From: Ensifer sesbaniae
Lineage (GTDB): Bacteria > Pseudomonadota > Alphaproteobacteria > Rhizobiales > Rhizobiaceae
Direction of reading: 5' to 3'
Length of the DNA: 64,000 nt
NCBI RefSeq assembly: GCF_013283665.1
Contig: NZ_JABEKU010000002.1
Location: 804,863-868,862, forward strand
Shown: one piece after another, positions 16,532 to 24,799 of the stretch
Position numbering within the stretch: position 1 is the first letter of the stretch
How the letters are laid out: each line of letters begins with the position of its first letter
Translations under genes and position numbers: made by a program
Notes under the pieces: generated by a model
The model's database searches: none
Told to the model about the DNA's origin: nothing
Seen by the model: the letters and a program-made list of their open reading frames with translations, nothing else

Positions 16532-18517
16532 TCACACGGCCCAGCACGAGCAGCCGAGCGCCCCGAAGAAGCCCTTGAGATCGGCGATCGGCAGGCGGGA
16601 CGTCCAGGCGCCGGCGTGGTCGTGGCCATGGACGCCGCAATTGCTGGCGCAGCCACAGGAGCTGATCGCGGTCCGCCGGAGGGAATTCTTGCCGGCACCA
16701 TCGGGCTCGCCCCAGGCAGCATAGCCGCCGAAGCTTCGCACCGGCGACCAGTCCGGCATCGCCGGCGGCAACGGGTTTTCGTCGTGGGGCGCAAAATCTC
16801 CCGCCGCATAGACGATCTTGCCGCCGACCATCGTGAGCTCCGAGGTGAGGAACGAGATCTCGTCCTCGGCGCAGTTGAAATAGTCCTTGTCCGGCACGAT
16901 CAGGTCGGCGAACTGCCCCTTCTCGATGCGCCCCTTCTTGCCCTCCTCGTTGGAGAACCACTGCACCTTTTCGGTCCACATCCTCAGCGCCGTTTCGCGG
17001 TCGAGACAATTGGCGCGCGGATAGAGCTGCATGCCGCCGACGGTCTTGCCGGTGACCATCCAGGACAGCGAGACCCAGGGATTGTAGGAGGCAACGCGGG
17101 TCGCGTCGGTACCGGCGGAAACCTTGACGCCCTTTTCGAGCATCTTCGCCACCGGCGGTGTCGCTTCCGCCGCCCCATGGCCATAACGCTCGACGAAATA
17201 CTCGCCCTGATAGGCCATGCGATGCTGGACGGCGATGCCGCCGCCGAGTGCGGCGATCCGGTCGATCGACCGGTCGGATATCGTCTCGGCATGGTCGAAG
17301 AACCAGTTGATGCCGGAAAGCGGGATATCCTGGTTGACCTTCTCGAAAACGTCGAGCGCGCGGGTGATCGTCTCGTCATAGGTCGCATGCAGCCGCCAGG
17401 GCCAACGGTTCTCGGCCAGGATCCGGACGACCTCTTCGAGTTCCCCCTCCATTTCCGGCGGCATGTCCGGACGCGGCTCGCGGAAGTCCTCGAAATCGGC
17501 GGCCGAGAAGACCAGCATCTCGCCGGCGCCGTTGTGACGGAAGTAGTCGTTGCCCTGCTTGTATTTGACCGAGGAGGTCCACTTCAGGAAGTCTTCCTTC
17601 TCCTGCTTCGGCTTCTGGGTAAAGAGGTTGTAGGCGAGGCGCACGGTCATCTGGCCCTCATCCGACAGCTTCTGGATGACGGCGTAGTCGTCCGGGTAGT
17701 TCTGGAAGCCGCCGCCGGCATCGATGACGCTGGTCACCCCCAGCCGGTTGAGCTCGCGCATGAAATGGCGGGTCGAGTTGAGCTGATAGTCGAAGGGCAG
17801 TTTCGGCCCCTTGGCGAGCGTCGAATAGAGGATGCCGGCATTGGGCTTTGCAAGCAGCAGACCGGTCGGGTTGCCGTTGGCGTCCCGGCTGATCTCCCCG
17901 CCCGGCGGGTTCGGCGTGTCCTTGGTGTAGCCGACCGCCCGAAGGGCTGCGGCATTGAGCAGTGCCCGGTCATAGAGATGCAGCAGAAACACCGGCGTAT
18001 CCGGCGCCACCGCGTTGATCTCGTCGATGGTCGGCAGCCGCTTCTCCGCGAACTGGTGCTCCGTGAAGCCGCCGACGACGCGCACCCATTGCGGCGCCGG
18101 CGTGATCGCCACCTGCCGCTTCAGCATCGCCATTGCATCGGCGAGCGAGCGCACCCCGTCCCAGCGCAGTTCCATGTTGAAGTTCAGACCGCCGCGCACG
18201 ACGTGGGTGTGGTTGTCGTTGAGGCCAGGCAGGACGCGCTTGCCCTTGAGGTCGATCTTTTTCGTGGCTGACCCGGCCAGTGCCATCACCGTCCGGTCGT
18301 CGCCGACGGCAAGAATGAGGCCGTCCTTAATCGCAATCGCGGTCGCAGCCGGGTTGGCGCGGTCGAGCGTCGTGACAAGGCCGTTGTGAAGGATCAGGTC
18401 GGGCGTCATCGAGGGGTCTCCGGTCTGTTGGGCGCCGGCGCTACGGACCGACGAAAAAAGGGCAGGCAGGGCAAGCGACGATGCCGCGCCGAGGAAGGAG
18501 CGTCGCGTCGGCATCAT
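16532..18517 (-). CDS. Tat-exported amidohydrolase (YtcJ-like) with Cys/His-rich C-terminal tail
   Basis: 661 residues. The N-terminus TRRSFLGAASSLALPALF is a twin-arginine signal, so the folded enzyme is exported to the periplasm. The amidohydrolase_3/YtcJ core shows metal ligands in NDNHTHVVRG (about 103-106), later FDHAETI, and SAGTDATRVASYNPW. The last about 45 residues are unusual: SSCGCASNCGVHGHDHAG and GALGCSCWAV place five cysteines and three histidines in a tail that could bind metal. The start has two adjacent ATGs overlapping the XapX stop. Substrate unknown; the relatives hydrolyse cyclic amides or N-acyl compounds. Confidence 0.83.
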   Translation of the reverse strand: MMPTRRSFLGAASSLALPALFSSVRSAGAQQTGDPSMTPDLILHNGLVTTLDRANPAATAIAIKDGLILAVGDDRTVMALAGSATKKIDLKGKRVLPGLNDNHTHVVRGGLNFNMELRWDGVRSLADAMAMLKRQVAITPAPQWVRVVGGFTEHQFAEKRLPTIDEINAVAPDTPVFLLHLYDRALLNAAALRAVGYTKDTPNPPGGEISRDANGNPTGLLLAKPNAGILYSTLAKGPKLPFDYQLNSTRHFMRELNRLGVTSVIDAGGGFQNYPDDYAVIQKLSDEGQMTVRLAYNLFTQKPKQEKEDFLKWTSSVKYKQGNDYFRHNGAGEMLVFSAADFEDFREPRPDMPPEMEGELEEVVRILAENRWPWRLHATYDETITRALDVFEKVNQDIPLSGINWFFDHAETISDRSIDRIAALGGGIAVQHRMAYQGEYFVERYGHGAAEATPPVAKMLEKGVKVSAGTDATRVASYNPWVSLSWMVTGKTVGGMQLYPRANCLDRETALRMWTEKVQWFSNEEGKKGRIEKGQFADLIVPDKDYFNCAEDEISFLTSELTMVGGKIVYAAGDFAPHDENPLPPAMPDWSPVRSFGGYAAWGEPDGAGKNSLRRTAISSCGCASNCGVHGHDHAGAWTSRLPIADLKGFFGALGCSCWAV

Positions 18518-18807
18518 CCGACCCTTTCATCGTTGAGCGCCGCATCCTTCGCCTTGCCGGCGGTGGCCTGGGCGCCGCCAGGGAGGTGGCCGAACATGTG
18601 CGGCATGCACTGCAGATTGAACCAGCTGAGATTGACCGGTTCACCCGACAGGACGCGCTTGACCAGCGGGACGGATTGCTCCCCGACGAGGATGCCGAGC
18701 AGTCCGACCAGCGCGACGACGGGCGGCGCCGGCGAGCGGACGTTCAAGAGGGAATAGATGACGCCGACCAGCACCCCGGCTGCGAGCGAGAGAAGATACA
18801 TCTTCAT
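18514..18807 (-). CDS. XapX/DUF1427-domain membrane protein
   Basis: 97 residues from the ATG at 18807, chosen for its AAGGAG 7 bases upstream. It has two transmembrane helices (MYLLSLAAGVLVGVIYSLL and PPVVALVGLLGILVGEQ) joined by the SPAPP loop that defines XapX proteins, then a hydrophilic tail with FNLQCMPHMFGHLPGG. XapX proteins are uncharacterised membrane peptides frequently next to isochorismatase-like hydrolases and amidohydrolases, exactly as here. The stop overlaps the amidohydrolase start. A frame to 18909 adds an unsupported leader. Confidence 0.82.
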   Translation of the reverse strand: MKMYLLSLAAGVLVGVIYSLLNVRSPAPPVVALVGLLGILVGEQSVPLVKRVLSGEPVNLSWFNLQCMPHMFGHLPGGAQATAGKAKDAALNDERVG

Positions 18808-18927
18808 CGCCAACTCCTTCACGAATGACATTGCCGCCCCGGCGACCGCAAGCGCGGCCAGAGCGTTCATCCAGGGCGCCGCGCGTTCAGAGAAACGCGC
18901 GGCGCCCACTTTGATCAGAGCGTCCCG

Positions 18928-19578
18928 TCAGTGCCCTTCGGAAGCGCCGAACATCGACTTGGCGTAGATGATGCCGAGGCCATAGGCGCCGCCGAACTTC
19001 TTGGCGATGCCGGTGGTCATGTCGTAGGTCTCGATGCGTGCCCAGTCGCGCTGAAGCTCGAGCATGTATTGCAGCGAAGTCATCGGCCGCACGCCGGCCT
19101 GCACCATGCGGTCCATCGCGCGCTCATGCGCCTCGTCGGAGACGTCGCCGCAGGCGTCGGCAATGACATAAACCTCAAAACCCTGGTCGAGCGCCGACAG
19201 CGTCGGACCGACGATGCAGACGGACGTCCAGAGCCCGCACATGACGAGGCGCTTCTTGCCGATGCGGTTGACCTCTTCGATCACGGCCGCGTCTTCCCAG
19301 GTGTTCATCGAAGTGCGGTCCAAGAGCTTCTGGCCCGGGAAGGCATCGGTGATCTCGGAGAACATCGGACCGGAGAAGGTCTTCTCGGCAACGGTGGTGA
19401 GAATGGTCGAAACGCCGAATCCCGCGGCCGCATGGGCGACCAGCGCCGCATTGTTGCGCAGGAGAACCGCGTCGATCGACTTGGTCGCAAAGGACATCTG
19501 CGACTGGAAGTCGATCATGATCAGGGTGTGATCCCTGGGCGAGACGAGGAGTTTGCCGGGGGTCGCTGTCGCGGACAT
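18928..19578 (-). CDS. Isochorismatase-like cysteine hydrolase (YcaC type)
   Basis: 216 residues from the ATG at 19578, preceded by AGAGG. The catalytic triad of the isochorismatase-like superfamily is visible: Asp23 in MIDFQSQM, Lys66 in AEKTFSG and Cys121 in CGLWTSVCI. The closest pattern is YcaC-type hydrolases, whose physiological substrate is unknown. It is the first gene of the seven-gene minus-strand operon and lies beside an AraC regulator gene at 19759-20661 on the same strand. With the amidohydrolase it suggests stepwise hydrolysis of an amide-type compound. Confidence 0.85.
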   Translation of the reverse strand: MSATATPGKLLVSPRDHTLIMIDFQSQMSFATKSIDAVLLRNNAALVAHAAAGFGVSTILTTVAEKTFSGPMFSEITDAFPGQKLLDRTSMNTWEDAAVIEEVNRIGKKRLVMCGLWTSVCIVGPTLSALDQGFEVYVIADACGDVSDEAHERAMDRMVQAGVRPMTSLQYMLELQRDWARIETYDMTTGIAKKFGGAYGLGIIYAKSMFGASEGH

Positions 19579-19758
19579 GGTCGTGGCCTCTTTCTGTTGA
19601 AACTCACTCCGATCGGAGAGGCTCAACTATGCCGTCGACGGCGGTCCCGTTCTTGTCGCCAAAGATGGATTTTTGAAAGTTTCGCTCGCCATGCCAGCGG
19701 CCGACAATCTGGTCCGAGCCGCTTCACCGCACAACTATACTTTTGGTAGCCCGAAAGA

Positions 19759-20661
19759 TTACTGGCTGCGGCGCCACAGACGCGGTGTCGTCCCGACCGC
19801 CTGCACGAAGGCACGGGTAAAATGGCTCTGATCCGAAAAGCCGCAGGTGGACGCGATCTCGCTCAGCGGTGTGGAGGAGAACTGCAGCAGGTCCTTGGCC
19901 TTTTCGATCCTTTGCTGCAGCAGCCAGCGATACGGCGTGCTTCCCATGGTCTCCCGAAAGGCGCGAAGAAAAGCGGCCTGCGACAGATTGCAGGTCGAGG
20001 CCAACTCCTCCACGGTGAGCCCGCCGTCAAGACGGGCCTGCACGAGTTCGCGGATCTTTGCCTGGCAGCGCTGCGAGAGCCTACGCCCCCCCGCCAAGCT
20101 ATCGCCGCGGCCGTTGCCGTACTGTCGCACCATATGCACGCCGATTGCGACCGAGAGCTGGTCGACGAACAGGGCGCTTCGATCCGTGTGGCCGTCCACC
20201 GATGCAAACAAGGCGCCGAGCATGCCGCCGAGAACGGGATCGGGAGAGCCGGAAATGGATCTGAGCTCGCTGACACCGGTAAGATCTGCCGCATCCGCAA
20301 TGCGCTGCAGCGCACCGTAGCCGATTTCAAGCAGGGTAAAGTCAAAGGACCCTTTCAGATCCGCCTTGTAATCGTCGGCGAAGTTCCTGACGTAAATCGA
20401 GTTCTGGCCGAATTCCTGGATCGCCGAATGATGCTCCCCGAAGACCCGACGGCTATGGCCGCCTGAAAGCGACAGGCCAATCAGATATCCCCGTCCATTG
20501 CCGGGCGTCGTGACCCGGCCCGGCGGCCCTGCAAGCGATCGCTTGCGATAAAAGACCATGTCGCGGCCTTCGATCGTCCTGTCGTCGTCGAGTTGGTCCA
20601 GCGAGCATCCGAGGCTGTCGCGCGGCCGCGTTCCGGCCGAGGCAGCGGAGGCATTCGTCAT
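19759..20661 (-). CDS. AraC-family transcriptional regulator (first of three)
   Basis: 300 residues from the ATG at 20661 with AGGAGCG upstream; the frame extends to 20781 without a ribosome site. The N-terminal part (1-190) is an AraC-binding-like sensor (SLSGGHSRRVFGEHHSAIQEFGQNSIYVRNF). The C-terminal 100 residues hold two helix-turn-helices: LTVEELASTCNLSQAAFLRAF and LSEIASTCGFSDQSHFTRAF. It lies 180 bases upstream of the isochorismatase-like gene, reading toward it, and is the best candidate activator of that operon. Confidence 0.88.
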   Translation of the reverse strand: MTNASAASAGTRPRDSLGCSLDQLDDDRTIEGRDMVFYRKRSLAGPPGRVTTPGNGRGYLIGLSLSGGHSRRVFGEHHSAIQEFGQNSIYVRNFADDYKADLKGSFDFTLLEIGYGALQRIADAADLTGVSELRSISGSPDPVLGGMLGALFASVDGHTDRSALFVDQLSVAIGVHMVRQYGNGRGDSLAGGRRLSQRCQAKIRELVQARLDGGLTVEELASTCNLSQAAFLRAFRETMGSTPYRWLLQQRIEKAKDLLQFSSTPLSEIASTCGFSDQSHFTRAFVQAVGTTPRLWRRSQ

Positions 20662-20905
20662 CGTCTTCGCTCCTGTTTGTCGCGACCACCTGCCAAAACC
20701 TCCTGCAGCGCTGATGAAAACGAAAAGCGCGGAACCATACTGACGCGCGGATCGCGGCGCGCTTGAAACGCGTGCACGCAATTCATTCTCATATTCACCA
20801 GATCGTCTGCAGGAGCGGCGTATGATTGCCCCGACCGCGGCGGCATTCTTGCACGCTTTTCATGTATTTTGAATGATCCGTATGAGGGCGCGCCCTCTTT
20901 CCGCG

Positions 20906-21814
20906 CTATAGCTGAGATCGATCGACCGCCACGCTGACGGCCCGGTTCTTTTTCCTGAAACGCGCCGGTGTTTCTCCCGTCTGGCTGGTGAAAACCCGGG
21001 TCATGTGGCTCTGGTCGGCAAAACCGCAGTGGATCGCGATTTCGGCAAGAGGGATGTCCTGAAGCAGACACTCCTTGACCCGTGCAATCCGGTACTCGGT
21101 CAGCCACCTGGAAGGCGTGCGCCCGAAGCTCTCCTTGAAAGCCTTGTTGAAATAGCTGCGCGAGAGCTCGCACTGAGCCGCGAGATCGCCGATTGAAAAC
21201 GCCTTGTTGAAGTGTGCGACCAGAAACTCCGTTGCCTGCCTCTCCTGCCAGGGCGCCAGCGTGCCTTTCTTGTCGACAGGGAAATGCAAGCCGCCATAGG
21301 TCTGGCTGAGATGAGCCAGTGCCGCGAGGTTGATCTGTTCGACGAAAAGCAGATTGGCCCGGTCCGGCTCGTCGAGCGAAGGCAGCAGTGCCTGGGCAAG
21401 GCCGAACATCACCGGATCGACCCGTCCCTGCACCGGCGAGAGCGACACATACTCGCCGCGCCCCGCCCTTTCGGTGAAGGTCCGCATGCAGGAAAAGGGG
21501 ATGTGGAAGCGGACATTGTCGAAGGGAGACAGGTGATGGCACTGCCATTGATCCCGAAGGTCGGTGATCGCGAGCGATGCCTTTGAGTGCCCGCCTTCGT
21601 AGACGAGCTCGCCACGGCGCCACAGCCGATGCGCCTCGAAATCGCGCATCTGGACGATGACGTTGAAGGCGTCGGCGACGGGGATCATCGGCCCGAGCTC
21701 CAGATCGAAACGATCCGAGAAGGTTCTCGTCACGGTGATCTCGCCCGCGCTGATCTTTTTGACAGTGGGGCGCGACGTGCGATCGCCGGCGCTCAATCCC
21801 TCATGCAAGGCCAT
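20906..21814 (-). CDS. AraC-family transcriptional regulator (second of three)
   Basis: 302 residues. The C-terminal DNA-binding domain holds FSIGDLAAQCELSRSYFNKAF and LAEIAIHCGFADQSHMTRVF, ending with GETPARFRKK. The N-terminal about 180 residues form a sensor unlike that of the first AraC protein in detail but of the same layout, including FHIPFSCMRTF. GGGAG lies 10 bases before the ATG. It shares orientation with its two neighbours but is separated from them by 244 and 135 bases, so it probably has its own promoter. Ligand and targets unknown. Confidence 0.85.
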   Translation of the reverse strand: MALHEGLSAGDRTSRPTVKKISAGEITVTRTFSDRFDLELGPMIPVADAFNVIVQMRDFEAHRLWRRGELVYEGGHSKASLAITDLRDQWQCHHLSPFDNVRFHIPFSCMRTFTERAGRGEYVSLSPVQGRVDPVMFGLAQALLPSLDEPDRANLLFVEQINLAALAHLSQTYGGLHFPVDKKGTLAPWQERQATEFLVAHFNKAFSIGDLAAQCELSRSYFNKAFKESFGRTPSRWLTEYRIARVKECLLQDIPLAEIAIHCGFADQSHMTRVFTSQTGETPARFRKKNRAVSVAVDRSQL

Positions 21815-21949
21815 CGGTCACGCTCTCCCGATTTCCAGCTCGGCCGTCCGCTTCAGCGGCCGGGCAGATGCTACACCGGTTGGCCACCACATGACAGCGG
21901 CAATTCCCGCGGCGCTTCTCAGAGCTTCATGGGTCAACGTCGTGTCCCC

Positions 21950-22840
21950 TCACTGCAGCCAGCGCGCACGCCAGGCAGCGGGCGTAACCCCTGTCACCTC
22001 GCGAAAGGCTTCGATGAAACGCGTCTCGTCGGCATAGCCGCAACTGGCAGCGACTTTGGCGCACGACCAGCCCTCCTCGATCAGGTAGCGTTTCGCTCGA
22101 CCGATCCTGTAGCGTATCAACCACTCTTCCGGCGTTTGTCCGGTCACGGCCACGAAGGCTGCGGCAAAGTCGCCCTGCGACAGGTTCGCGGCCGCCGCCG
22201 CCGCCGCCATCGAAAAGTCCTTGGCCCAATGGTCGATCATGAAATCCTTGGCCGCCTTCTCCTGCCATACGGACAGATCCGGGCCGCCGGATAGAGTGGC
22301 GCGATCCGGATAGGAGTGCAGGAGATGTGCGCAAATGGCGACGGCAATATGCCGCAGCACCGGACCAGGTTCGTTCTCACTCTCCGCAAGCAGCGGCAGC
22401 AGGGCCAAGGCAAGATTGTGCATGACGTCGTCGATCTCGCCGCGGCGGCACCGCAGACCAGTGGCGGCGGGAGCGTGCGAGAACTCCGAGACTTCGCGCA
22501 ACAAGGCCCGCGGCAGATGAAAGGCGACTGAATCGAGATCGCTGACAAGTCGGATGCTGGCGCCCTGAACGAGATCGACGAGACAGATCGATCCTTGCCG
22601 GTAACGGCGAATTTCACTGTCGCTTGCGCCCGCAACCACGTCGCAATGCATGACGTCCTTGAAATAGAACATCAGGAAATAGGCGTCGTCCGCGGGAAGG
22701 GAGACGACACGGCTCAATGCTCCATTGAGCCGGCACTTGAGACGCGTGACCGAAAACCGAGCGTCGCGGACGGGCCGAACCATGAGCGACCGCGCCTTCG
22801 GCTCGCCGAAATGCGCTCCAATGCCATTCGGATCTGTCAT
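21950..22840 (-). CDS. AraC-family transcriptional regulator (third of three)
   Basis: 296 residues. The DNA-binding end shows AAAAAAANLSQGDFAAAFVAVTGQTPEEW and CAKVAASCGYADETRFIEAFREVTGVTPAAW. A run of seven alanines replaces the usual first recognition-domain helix start, so the first helix-turn-helix may be weakened. The sensor part includes FYFKDVMHCDVVAGASDSEIRRYRQGSICLVDL. It is the most diverged of the three tandem AraC genes. No adjacent enzyme gene points to a target. Confidence 0.83.
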   Translation of the reverse strand: MTDPNGIGAHFGEPKARSLMVRPVRDARFSVTRLKCRLNGALSRVVSLPADDAYFLMFYFKDVMHCDVVAGASDSEIRRYRQGSICLVDLVQGASIRLVSDLDSVAFHLPRALLREVSEFSHAPAATGLRCRRGEIDDVMHNLALALLPLLAESENEPGPVLRHIAVAICAHLLHSYPDRATLSGGPDLSVWQEKAAKDFMIDHWAKDFSMAAAAAAANLSQGDFAAAFVAVTGQTPEEWLIRYRIGRAKRYLIEEGWSCAKVAASCGYADETRFIEAFREVTGVTPAAWRARWLQ

Positions 22841-23070
22841 AACCTGCCGTCCACCCTCGCCTCCTGGCGATGGAGTTCATTCCTCGCGTGGAACCGGCCC
22901 CAATGCTTGATCGACCCGATGGCGAACGCACAGGGGATCATCTCGCGATTGCCGTCCATGTCAGGGAAAAGATGCGGGGGCCTGCCGCCAATTTCTTGTA
23001 TCCTTTGCTCACATTTAGCCCCAAACGACTCCGTTTTGAGGGAAAATCCGTTCGACATGAACCGATCGGG

Positions 23071-23970
23071 CTAGAGCGGTCGCGTTTCGGTGACATAGCT
23101 CTCGAAGAAATCCGAGAACTTGGCAACCCTCAGCGGCAGCCGTTCATAGGGCGGATAATAGAGCGTGAGCCACAGTTGCGGGGCCTCCCACCCATCGAGG
23201 ATCTGCTTGAGCGCTCCAGTTGCCAGCGCATCCTCGACGATGAAAAGCGGCAGGAGCGCGATGCCCTCTCCATTTTCCGCAAGCCTCGCGACGAACTCGC
23301 CATTGTTGGCAGCCAAGGTCTGGCCGGCCCTGACCCTTCGCGCCCGGCCCTGGGATGTGAGTTCCCAGGTCTCCGAGATCGCCTGTCCGTCATAGGCAAG
23401 GCAGCCGTGACGGTCGAGATCATCCGGCGTCTGCGGGGATCCATATCTGGCGAGGTAACCGGGCGACGCGACCAGCACGCGCCGCACCGGGCAGATCCGG
23501 CGCCAGATCGTCGATTTGTCGCGCGGCGGTTCCGACACGCGGACAGCAAGATCGAAATCCTCGGCCACGATGTCGATGAGCCGGTCGGTCAGCGACAGCG
23601 AAATTTGCGTGCCCGGATGCTCGGCGCGAAAGCCGGTGACGATATCCGGCAGGATGTGCTGGCCGAGCGACAGCGGCGCGTTGATGCGGATCAGTCCGGC
23701 GACGTCGCCGTGCTGCTCACGCAGATCCTCGCGCGCTTCATCGAACTGGCGGATCAATGGCTCGATACGCGCCGCATAGACCGCGCCAGCCGAGGTCAAT
23801 GATACCTGGCGTGTCGTGCGCAGCAGCAACTGAACCCCGAGGTCGTCTTCCAAAGCACTGACTGCGCGGGTGACACTTGGCGCCGTCATCGAAAGCTGGC
23901 GCGCTGCGGCGGTAAAGCTTCGCTGTTTCGCCACCGCCAGGAAGACGCGGATATCACTCAAATCGCTCAT
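23071..23970 (-). CDS. LysR-family transcriptional regulator
   Basis: 299 residues from the ATG at 23970 (MSDLSDIRVFLAVAKQRSFTAAARQLSMTAPSV, the LysR helix-turn-helix). The frame upstream to 24006 runs through the operator-like palindrome and is not used. The effector domain has AGLIRINAPLSLGQHILPDIVTGF and the characteristic DKSTIWRRICPVRRVLVASPGYLARYG, typical of the CrgA-like subgroup. It is divergent from the alpha/beta hydrolase-like gene at 24150, its probable target. Confidence 0.87.
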   Translation of the reverse strand: MSDLSDIRVFLAVAKQRSFTAAARQLSMTAPSVTRAVSALEDDLGVQLLLRTTRQVSLTSAGAVYAARIEPLIRQFDEAREDLREQHGDVAGLIRINAPLSLGQHILPDIVTGFRAEHPGTQISLSLTDRLIDIVAEDFDLAVRVSEPPRDKSTIWRRICPVRRVLVASPGYLARYGSPQTPDDLDRHGCLAYDGQAISETWELTSQGRARRVRAGQTLAANNGEFVARLAENGEGIALLPLFIVEDALATGALKQILDGWEAPQLWLTLYYPPYERLPLRVAKFSDFFESYVTETRPL

Positions 23971-23990
23971 GCGAAATAATTGCGATAAAT

Positions 23991-24015
23991 GCAATAATAT
24001 TGTCAATATTATTGC
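23991..24015. promoter_or_regulatory. Perfect 25-base palindrome, candidate LysR operator
   Basis: GCAATAATATTG at 23991-24002 and its exact complement CAATATTATTGC at 24004-24015 flank a single T. An imperfect further copy (AATAATTGC, 23976-23984) lies between it and the LysR start. The position, 20 bases upstream of the LysR start codon and 135 before the divergent hydrolase gene, fits a LysR recognition site that controls both. AT-rich composition contrasts with the surrounding GC-rich DNA. Confidence 0.6.
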
Positions 24016-24149
24016 TGTTCATTTTGCCTATGAATGCACCGATCCTTGTCTCGGGAGAAGCGCGACGCGTGGCGTGCTGACCGGGATCAGGCAGCAGTGC
24101 CTGCGGCCTCGACGACGGCCTCTCGATCTCCCAAATCGGGAGTGGCAGC

Positions 24150-24782
24150 ATGACAATCTCACGTTTCGACGAGCAGGTGGAACAGTTCAGGCACGACGCA
24201 CCGATCGTCTTTGCTTTCTACGATCCCGGTCCGGACGATCCGGTCGCAGGGCTGATCGCCAGCATACTACCGGATGCCCAGGTGTTTTCTTTCAATAAAG
24301 GCACGAGAGATACCGATCCCGCGCGCCCTTCCCGGATCAGCGACGCGATGCCCGATATGCAGGCATTCGCTGTTCATGTGGAAGACTTGACAAACGTCAT
24401 TACCGATAAGCGGCGCCTATATGATGGCAGGACCGCCTATGGGATCGGCTACACGACCGGAGCGACGGTGCTCACGGCGCTCCTGGTCAAACGCCCTGAT
24501 CTGTTCGATCGCGCCGCCTTGTTGCATCCCCTCGTTGCGTGGACGCCGCCCGGCAATGCCGGGCTTGCGGGCAAACCGGTCCTCGTCACGGGCGGCCAGG
24601 ACGATCCGGCTCGCCCATTGGCGCTTATCGAGCGGCTGGTCGACTATCTTGCCGGACAAAAGGCTGATGTCCGAGCCCTCTACAATCGCGGCACGCATGA
24701 GATCGGACGGGAAGAAATGATGGCACTGCGAGAATTCCTAGAGGAACCCATAGGCAGAAGAGATGCGAGCCGCGTCGGCTGA
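24150..24782 (+). CDS. Alpha/beta hydrolase-fold protein with Thr at the nucleophile position
   Basis: 210 residues, resembling the phospholipase/carboxylesterase (YpfH-like) group: APIVFAFYDPGPDD at the first strands, YGIGYTTGATVLTALLVKRPDLFDRAALLHPLV around the elbow, PVLVTGGQDDPARP with the acid, and NRGTHEIGRE with the histidine. The usual G-F-S-x-G elbow reads G-Y-T-T-G, so Thr102 stands where the catalytic serine should be. Asp and His are kept. Either threonine is used as nucleophile or the protein is a binding homologue. Divergent LysR gene likely regulates it. Confidence 0.7.
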   Translation: MTISRFDEQVEQFRHDAPIVFAFYDPGPDDPVAGLIASILPDAQVFSFNKGTRDTDPARPSRISDAMPDMQAFAVHVEDLTNVITDKRRLYDGRTAYGIGYTTGATVLTALLVKRPDLFDRAALLHPLVAWTPPGNAGLAGKPVLVTGGQDDPARPLALIERLVDYLAGQKADVRALYNRGTHEIGREEMMALREFLEEPIGRRDASRVG

Positions 24783-24788
24783 CGCGGC
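24769..24788. terminator. Hairpin between convergent genes
   Basis: GCCGCGTC (24769-24776) pairs with GACGCGGC (24781-24788) over a 4-base loop, extended by a GCG/CGC step after one mismatch. It covers the stop codon of the hydrolase gene and lies 12 bases beyond the stop of the convergent 740-residue gene. U tracts are weak both ways, so it may be only a stabilising hairpin. Confidence 0.45.
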
Positions 24789-24799
24789 CCGCAATCGCG

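Noticed and set aside
16616-18271. 551-codon frame antisense to the amidohydrolase gene
   Set aside because: Shadow frame with no domain signature; the minus strand encodes a complete Tat-exported amidohydrolase.
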